From Pelobates cultripes (lineage: Eukaryota; Chordata; Amphibia; Anura; Pelobatidae): a DNA stretch of 64,000 bases. The stretch lies in the NCBI GenBank assembly GCA_933207985.1, contig OW240920.1:134294317-134358316 (forward strand), in the 5' to 3' direction. Under the pieces are notes generated by a model that was not told where the DNA came from, did not search any database, and saw only the letters and a list, made by a program, of their open reading frames with translations. A program made the translations under genes and the position numbers. The first letter of the stretch is position 1. Each line of letters starts with the position of its first letter. Positions 10,830 through 64,000 of the stretch are shown here, piece by piece.

Positions 10830-11253
10830 CTCCTCCCCCTTTTATGACGCGACGGCTAATCGTCGACGTCATGATGTCATCATCACGTAACCGCCGGGAA
10901 CCGCAATTCCGGACCTTTTGGGGGCGTGGTCATAATTAAGGTGACAGGGTATTTAAGGGAAGCTTTTACTACTGCTCATTGCCCTGTCGTGGTTCTAGCT
11001 TGCTAGTCACTCAGCGCGTTCTCTCTCTTTGTGTTTTTCGGTTTTGACCTAGCTTGTACCTTGTCCTGTTGCTCTCTCCTCTCCTTTGACCCGGCTTGTT
11101 CCTCGCTTACCTGTCCTCCGGCTCCCTCGACCTCGGCTTACCTTTTGACCATTCTTGTCTTATCTATACGTTAGTCCGGCCATTCTAAGGTCCGGTATAC
11201 GTACCTCCTCCTGTCCGCACTCTGCGTATTGGATCCCTGTCACGATCCTGACA
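10718..11253 (+). repeat. Gypsy 3' LTR
   Basis: 536 bp, same ends as the 5' LTR, about 9 differences by eye. Followed by the GTTAC duplication. Confidence 0.93.
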
Positions 11254-11996
11254 GTTACGTTGCCTTTGAGAGCGTGTGGTAGCCCAGGAATGAGAATTAC
11301 CCCCATGATGGCATGCAATTTGCAAAAGACAACCCAAAGTATTGCAAATGGGGTATGTCCAGTCTTTTTTAGTAGCCACTTAGTCACAAACACTGGCCAC
11401 TTTTTTCACACACAAACAAATATGAATGCTAACTTTGGCCAGTGTTTTCGACTAAGTGGCTACTAAAAAAAAAACTGGACATACCCCATATTGTATACCC
11501 TGGGTTGTCTACTTTAAAAAAAAAATATGTACATGTGGGGTGTTATTCAGAGATTTATGACAGATAATAATGTTACAATGTCACTATTGATAAATTTGAA
11601 AAAAAAAATGTATGTTTTGAAACAGCAATATCCTACTTGTACCTATAGCCCTATAACTTGCAAAAAAAAGCAAAAAGCATGTAAACACTGGGTATTTTTA
11701 AACTCAGGACAAAATTTTGAATCTATTTAGCAGGTTTTTTTTTATTCGCTTTTGTAGATGAGTAAAAAATTTTTAAAGTAAAAGTCAAAAAACATGTATT
11801 TTTAAAAAAAATTTCATCATATTTTTTTAAATTAAATGAGATGATATAAATAATGGTATCTAAAGAAAACCCCTTTTGTCCTGAAAAAAAACCAATACAT
11901 AATTTATATACAGCTAATCACAACCACCACAAAAGTGTAAAAAGAGGCCTGGTCGCAAATGTGCAACATCGCAAAAACAGTCCAGTCTTTATGGGG
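11254..11996 (+). mobile_element. Old TTAA-type DNA element, right segment
   Basis: Resumes the element after the gypsy insertion and matches 52366-53209. It carries a hairpin: GTATGTCCAGT with AGTAGCCACTTAGTC at about 11350-11392 is mirrored at about 11445-11487. It ends in GGGG followed by TTAA at 11997-12000, matching the right end of the second copy. Confidence 0.75.
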
Positions 11997-12041
11997 TTAA
12001 TACATATCAGTGTATTTAAAAACAAATCACTGTTTAATCAG

Positions 12042-28054
<16,013 letters not shown>

Positions 28055-28331
28055 CTGGTTGACGAGATGATCAGGAAAGATGCTGTTTGTTTTTATGACC
28101 TTGATTATTTTTTCTCTCTCTATGAAACCTATACCAAGATTCACAGTTGCAAACGATATTCATAGTTGCAAACGTCTTTTAGAACATTCTGACGTCACTG
28201 CTAATCCCTTTTTCTGAGCCTCACAGGACGAGCTCGTCTCTCATGCCATTGAATAACCTTTATTATAAGTATGGTGTCCCAATAGACACATTTACAAAAC
28301 CTTCACGGTTTTCTTTTTGATACGAAATAAA
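28055..28331 (+). other. Sulfotransferase 3' UTR with poly(A) signal
   Basis: AATAAA at 28326-28331, 272 bases after the stop, the first canonical signal. Confidence 0.7.
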
Positions 28332-29292
28332 TATCAAGGATCATAAAAGGTCATGGTTTATCATTATTGTTCTGCTTTAATAGAATTTATGAAAATCTAG
28401 ATTCTCTATTTATACAGGATGTACCCAGGGATTTTAGCAAAAATATTTATTAACGGCCATTGATGTGATAAAAAAAACTTGCCTGAAAGCAGGACGAGGC
28501 TTAATAATTAACATGATCTCGTAGATATTCCGATGAAGTGGGATCAAGGTCCCCTAAGCAAAAAAAACAGCTAAATGTGGAGGCCAAAATTACTTTGTTG
28601 CTTGTCAATCTAGATCTGGCAATGGCCCAGCATCATGTTTGTTAAATTAGTTTATTCAGCATATACAATTCCCACAATAAACAGTATGGCAGCAAAAAAA
28701 TAGCAGGACTTAAAGTGAAACACTTTTAAAGAAAGAACCTACGGAAGGTATGAAACATACTGAAATGCTGGGTGAAAGCACTGTATGAAAAGTGTAAACT
28801 GACAAATTCCCAAAACTTCAGCAGGGTCAGTAAAAAAAATAAAGTGACCTTTTAAACAACTTAATGGGCACGCATTATAATGACACCTTTATGACGTGGT
28901 TTTGCAATCCCTTTTATATTACGACAACTGTGGCATGGTATCATTCACGTACTGGTTAATAAGTACTCAACGAACAAACAGGACAAAAAAATTATAAAAG
29001 GCTGTAGCATTGTGAAAGAACAATACCTCCCTGATAAAGTGTGCCTGTTCACCTATTTAATGAGTAATAATTAAGCACTTGTAGTATGAAATGCATCCAA
29101 CCTGCAGGTCTTGCCCTTTCCTGCATTTGCTATTGATTCCATATTAAAGCAGACTGATGGATTGAACTGTATCGAGAAACCATCCAGCCTGCTTGTCTTG
29201 CCCAGTCTATATTCTTGATGCCTCAATGTAGTAAATTAAGGTAAACTCGAAACGGTTTCCATTGCAGAGTTACAGCTCATTTTTTAGGTCTC
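28332..29292. other. Intergenic gap between sulfotransferase and SURF1
   Basis: About 1 kb between two convergent 3' ends. AT-rich; no exon, RNA gene or clear repeat is seen. Confidence 0.6.
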
Positions 29293-29298
29293 TTTATT
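29293..29298 (-). terminator. Candidate SURF1 poly(A) signal
   Basis: AATAAA on the - strand, 135 bases after the SURF1 stop codon. Confidence 0.55.
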
Positions 29299-29432
29299 AT
29301 ATTGTCCATCTGTTATGTCTTGGCATGTGCAGTCCAAACGTCCTGTAATATATCATCCTTATGTGGCAGCCATCCTGGGGTGTGATTGCTTTACTTTTTA
29401 TCAGTTCCTTAAAGATTTGAGACTGTGCGTCA

Positions 29433-46059
<16,627 letters not shown>

Positions 46060-46086
46060 TGTTATTACAGGATCACACAAGTGGCA

Positions 46087-46130
46087 CACACTTCCTATCC
46101 CCTGGCAGGAGCCAATCACTTCCAGGTCAC
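46087..46130 (-). promoter_or_regulatory. Candidate SURF1 proximal promoter
   Basis: On the - strand: two GGAAGT ETS-type cores and an ATTGGC (inverted CCAAT, 46112-46118) within 45 bp, just upstream of the SURF1 ATG. Confidence 0.45.
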
Positions 46131-46159
46131 ATGGGCAAAGCTTCCTGGAAACTATGGAA

Positions 46160-46435
46160 ACATAGAATTTCTGTAAACCAACAGCCAGTAAAACAAAATA
46201 ATAATAATAATAAAAAAAATAAAAAAATAACAAATATATAATAAAACAAATTATATATAGCAAATATATAATAATAAAAATATCATAAATTATATATAAA
46301 AAAATATGTTTAAAAAAAAATAAAATCATATAGACACAAGTTATATGCAGAAGTGAGGCAGACACTAGTTAACCCATTAGTTGCCAAAAGGAATATGCAG
46401 TTAAACAATATTAAAATAAATGCTGGCACAGAAAG
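46160..46435. other. AT-rich stretch within the promoter interval
   Basis: ATAAT/AAAT low-complexity DNA between the SURF1 and SURF2 promoter-like regions. It raises the head-to-head distance; no gene. Confidence 0.7.
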
Positions 46436-46442
46436 GGTTTAA

Positions 46443-46505
46443 CCCCTTAAGGACCAAACTTCTGGAATAAAAGGGCATCATGACATGTAATGTGTCCTTA
46501 AGGGG
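46443..46505. mobile_element. Short palindromic TTAA MITE in the SURF1/SURF2 promoter
   Basis: CCCCTTAAGGAC...GTCCTTAAGGGG, flanked by TTAA at 46439-46442 and 46506-46509. 63 bp. A longer sister copy is at 47242-47314 and a damaged one at 59874-59925. Confidence 0.85.
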
Positions 46506-46638
46506 TTAAAGTTACTTTACAGACATTTATTACCTTTTACCTACATGGAATGTGAAGCCTCCTCCCCCCAGTTCCCCTCTGTTACAATGTATCAGCCTGG
46601 CCTCTCTATCCTCCCTTATCCTCTCTATGGTGCTGAGT

Positions 46639-46646
46639 ACTTCCGG
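46639..46646 (+). promoter_or_regulatory. ETS-type site in the SURF2 leader/promoter
   Basis: ACTTCCGG, a strong ETS-family match 66 bp before the SURF2 ATG. Mammalian SURF1/SURF2 promoters are TATA-less; none is seen here either. Confidence 0.5.
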
Positions 46647-46711
46647 GTAGAGGAGTCCCAGCAGCTCCACGTGGGTGCCTGAGAACACCTGCCTGCTGCT
46701 CTCTGACAGCG

Positions 46712-60551
<13,840 letters not shown>

Positions 60552-60720
60552 TTTATATTAATTTTTTTATTTTTTTATTTTACTAACCATTAAAATAAGT
60601 ATGTTATTTATGTAGCCAGTAGTTGTTGCTATTGGTGTGAACGTGGGTGGGATGTATCTGCGTGTTGGTTGCTGTAGTTCATGGCACAATTACAGTATAC
60701 TGTCCATCTAACAGAATAAA
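60552..60720 (+). other. SURF2 3' UTR with poly(A) signal
   Basis: AATAAA at 60715-60720, 164 bases after the stop. Confidence 0.75.
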
Positions 60721-63700
60721 AGATGGTGTGAAGCCAATAACCATTTAGATATTTCCATATTCCAGTTGTTGTAGACTGATAAATCTACATTAACCCAATG
60801 CTGCCCTTAGGACATGTCACTATGTCCTGAACAGCATTAGCTTTAACGATGTTAAGGCATAATGACACTTCCTAATGTCTGTGCCCGTTCAGCCCCAAAA
60901 TTATTCTTACCTCACTGGATCAGATTGAGGTAACTGCCTAGCAATTCAGGCAAACTGCGAGCAGAGTCACGTGATCGTGGTGACAGGCTGATACAATATT
61001 ACTTCCAATGATTTGTATTCCCACTCTGTGACACTGTATCCTGTCTCTCTATTCCCTCACTTTGATCTAAGACAAGGGAAGCAGAAAGATGATTGTGGTC
61101 TGTTTTTCCAGAATTCTACGTGTATTAAAAAACAAAACATATATACACAACCTTTCACTACTGATCTCCGTACTAGTACTGCTTTGACCCTACCTGCACT
61201 CAGTGTAGTGTATCAGTGTTTTATTTTACCTACCGTGACTTTTGTTTTTTACCCCACTTTAATTTGGAAAATAAATAAAGCACACAAACCTTTCAGTGTT
61301 AATTGCAGCGTTTGGAATACTGACGTTTAAAACAAATTATATACTATCATGGGGTAATTTTCTTTTCTGAGCTATCATAGTGCCAAATGAGCAAAAATCA
61401 CATTGTCACATTTGCAAGTTAGCAACAAGCTACGCGGACTGAGCAGTACATTGCGAATTTACAGAAATGTGATGTACGTAGATCTGTATTATGGGGGCAG
61501 AAAGGAATAGTGCCGGTGGGAGGAGCAGATAGCAAAAATAAAATTAATTTGAAATTCATAAGCAACTGTAAAACCATATATGGGTGCCTGAGGTCACTGT
61601 AATGGTCCGATTAAAATAAGGAACAAAAATATTTATACATCTTTATATTGCAGTACATTTTAGCCGAAATGCAAACAGTATCCAGCCCAAACAGTTACAG
61701 TATATTCAATTTTCCCTGGTGAATTCCAGCCAATTCAGTTATTGAAAATTCGTCTAAGGCCTTGGGCAAGTATTGTAAATGGGCACACCAAACGCCATAA
61801 CTTTACACCTAGTGGCTATGGTGTGAAAAGGCAGTGTGTTAGACAAAACTGGAGAATTCCTTGTTACTCTAAGCCTTCTGCCTCCCAGTTCATAAAGAGT
61901 AAGTTCACTCCTGTATTAAACTACTTGTAAACACAATGATGGACTCTGAGCACTGAAACCCTGCAGCCTTTCTGCACAGCCAAATAGCAGGTCAATTCCA
62001 AGATGTCGAAAGCATCCGTGGTATTTTAGCATGCACTCCTCTTCTTATGTTGAATTGCTCAAAGCATGGTGTGGCCACATATCGCCTGGTCATCCAGTAA
62101 TAAAAAGCACGGGGCTCACAATCGGGAAGGTGAAACTTCCTCATATAAATCCCAAACCGTCGTGGGGGGGAGAGAGAGGGTTAGGTGCTGCAGAATACAG
62201 CTTTATTATTTGCTATACTAAAATGCCTGAAATTGGAGTGACTTCATCTGTACCTCCCACAGCATAACCGCTCCAATAAGCTGTTAGGAGTGTCCCTTTA
62301 AATTTTATTTTTAAATGAAGGCTAGTGTTGTCTGCACAACTATCAATAGAAAAATAAAGCTAAACTATACTCCAGGGTTTTATTAGACCTGATTGACTAG
62401 AGTTTCAGTAAAGATTATTATAGAAGGAGCAAATCATGTTGATTTGCAGCATAAACAGGGACATCAAAAGGTAAGTAGCAATAGCGTATTTCCATATTAC
62501 AGATTTTTAAATTATATTGAAAACTGCATGTGTCTAAAGCAAAACTATGGATAGGTAGGTAAACAATCAATAACTTTGTATACCTTCCCAATTCCTGCTG
62601 ACAAGTCACATCCTGAGATTTTATTATAAGGGTATAGCAGGCACTGATACATCTCAATTTAAGAATGCATAACAGTTTTTCAGTTTACTGAATATCTGTG
62701 TGTAAACAGTTGCAAAAAACCACAGGTGATAAATCCATGAGGGTAAACTATCACAGTTCCTTTCAGTAGTTGCTTAAAAGGTACACTATAGGGCAGCAGG
62801 GGGAGCTATAGTACAGCTTTGTATTAAAACACTGCACAACCAGAGTTATAGGTTATAATCTTAGGCCAAGTAGCTGGACTGAGAGCATAGCTGATTTAGA
62901 GAAATAAATCTGAAATTCCCTTTGGATTTCCAATTAAAGAAAATAACCCTAAAAGTGAATTTTAAGCCAAAATAGCTACACAGAAATTTGAAATCCACAA
63001 TGTAGCAAATGACTGATTGTAACCGAGACAGATTTCATATTGTGCTGATCTACAGAGTTACATTGAGATCCCATATACTTTTTTTCATAGATTTACATCA
63101 GACGTCTAACAATCTCCAAAAAATTAGGACATTTTAACACCCGGTTGGAAATGTAACCCGTTTACTTCTGGGCCCAAACATTGCACGGGCTCTAGATAAC
63201 CCTGGAAACCACACCAGTCCAGTCAAGATATCTGAAATTTTATTTGGGTGATGGGTAACAGAAAAGATGTTTTTAACATCTTTAAATGTACTTTTAACAT
63301 CACACTTTCACTGCATTTCGCAATAGAACAGTCAAACATGATTCATCATGGCTGTAGGTTAGTGAAAACCCCTTGTCTCAAACCTAAGTTCTAGATGGGG
63401 GCGCACTCCTGGCACGTGAAAGATGATGGGGCTAACTTTGGTGGAGTATATTTCCCATGATGCCGTTGGGGTATTGTCCATAAGTGCTATAGTGACAAAA
63501 GTTTAGACCTCTTTGCTCTAGAATCTTCTTCCATTGGCCTTTCTTTACATTTAATTATTATTTTTTTAAATAAGGGGAAGTGATGTGAAACAGGGATATA
63601 AACCTTTGTGTGTCTACGATGGTGCATTCGTACATTATAGTTAAACTACCAAGTTTGTTAAATATGACTTTTGTATTAAAATAGATTACATGTATAAACA

Positions 63701-64000
63701 CTATTGCATGTTGAAATATATAGTACAAATGGACTGTAAGATGGAAATGACTGCTGTTCTGAATTTAGAGGTTACAGTAAAATGTGTTGAATCTATTATA
63801 TGTATATTCTTAAAATGTAGCAGTAGTTGCTTGTGTCTGGGATGCAAATAAGAACAGCAAAGTTTCAAAATGTGAGTTTCCAGTGAAATTCGGTAAACAT
63901 GCAGACCGCTTTTTGTGTTCCATAAACACTCCCTTGTTCCACCTGAAACCAAAAGGTAAAAGATTGTGCACTGCATGATGGGATACTGGATGTGAAACTT
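60721..64000. other. Downstream region with no recognised exon
   Basis: Poor in recognisable repeats; a TTTAAAT/GTGTCCCTTTAA MITE end is near 62290 and a CACTATAGGGCAGC piece near 62785. In other vertebrates SURF4 lies here on the - strand; I see no SURF4 coding sequence. A long SURF4 3' UTR is possible but unproven. Confidence 0.5.

Larger units (their letters stand above)
5888..11253 (+). mobile_element. Ty3/gypsy chromovirus, full-length with decayed ORFs
   Basis: Two 536-bp LTRs (5888-6423 and 10718-11253) start with TGTCAGG and end with CCTGACA. The 5-bp target duplications GTTAC lie at 5883-5887 and 11254-11258. A purine tract (AAAAGGGGGGG) precedes the 3' LTR. The order gag, protease, RT, RNase H, integrase, chromodomain is that of Ty3/gypsy chromoviruses. 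By eye the LTRs differ at about 9 positions (near 1.7%), so insertion is fairly recent. Gag and pol carry at least three frame disruptions in all, so this copy is probably not autonomous. Confidence 0.93.

Noticed and set aside
63701..63976. 91-codon - strand ORF near the right edge
   Set aside because: No similarity to SURF4 or any known family by eye and no splice context; likely chance.

Overview
The window is nuclear DNA from a vertebrate, most probably a frog or toad with a large, repeat-rich genome. It holds three spliced host genes with small exons and long introns, buried in transposable elements of types typical of amphibians: a Ngaro tyrosine-recombinase retrotransposon with a hydrolase ORF, a Ty3/gypsy chromovirus, an L1 of Tx1 type, Tc1-like elements, hAT elements and many TTAA-flanked MITEs. 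There are no bacterial-style operons, tRNAs or rRNAs. The species is inferred from repeat and gene content, not proven. HOST GENES: (1) A cytosolic sulfotransferase of SULT1 type on the + strand, exons 2-7 at 12042-28054. The first coding exon lies left of the window, so everything before 12042 is its intron 1 or upstream DNA. (2) SURF1, the cytochrome c oxidase assembly factor, on the - strand, with all nine coding exons at 46059-29433 and a 313-residue product. (3) SURF2 on the + strand, with all six coding exons at 46712-60551 and a 233-residue product. SURF1 and SURF2 are head to head, as in the Surfeit cluster of other vertebrates. The gene found tail to tail with SURF1 here is the sulfotransferase, where mammals and birds have RPL7A. 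All intron borders used are GT-AG, and exon phases join consistently across each gene. LAYOUT: 1-3595 is the 3' part of a Ngaro element (RT/RNase H, tyrosine recombinase, SGNH hydrolase, split direct repeats). 3596-12001 is a nested stack: an old TTAA-flanked DNA element split by a 1.58 kb hAT-like element (TSD TTTGAAAC) and a 5.37 kb gypsy chromovirus (TSD GTTAC). A second copy of the old element at 50473-53209 shows the unoccupied arrangement. 12002-28331 is the sulfotransferase gene; its intron 5 carries a LINE remnant, a Tc1-like element, a degenerate gypsy with a large fold-back inside, and a Tc1 fragment. 28332-29292 is the short intergenic gap. 29293-46059 is SURF1; its introns carry a hAT nested in a MITE, a fold-back, another hAT-like element and an L1 of 5.36 kb with 15-bp target duplications. 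46060-46711 is the SURF1/SURF2 promoter interval, now containing AT-rich DNA and a MITE. 46712-60720 is SURF2, with a 2.1 kb hAT that carries long CA/GT satellites. 60721-64000 has no recognisable exon. HOW THE GENES RELATE: SURF1 works in the mitochondrial inner membrane, SURF2 is a basic nuclear/nucleolar-type protein, and the sulfotransferase is a cytosolic PAPS-dependent enzyme. They share position, not a pathway. I found no clearly new system; the most notable points are the Ngaro hydrolase with its splice-acceptor-like junction, the altered dimerisation motif of the sulfotransferase, the altered Surfeit neighbourhood, and the sharing of GT-rich satellite modules among hAT-type elements with different ends.
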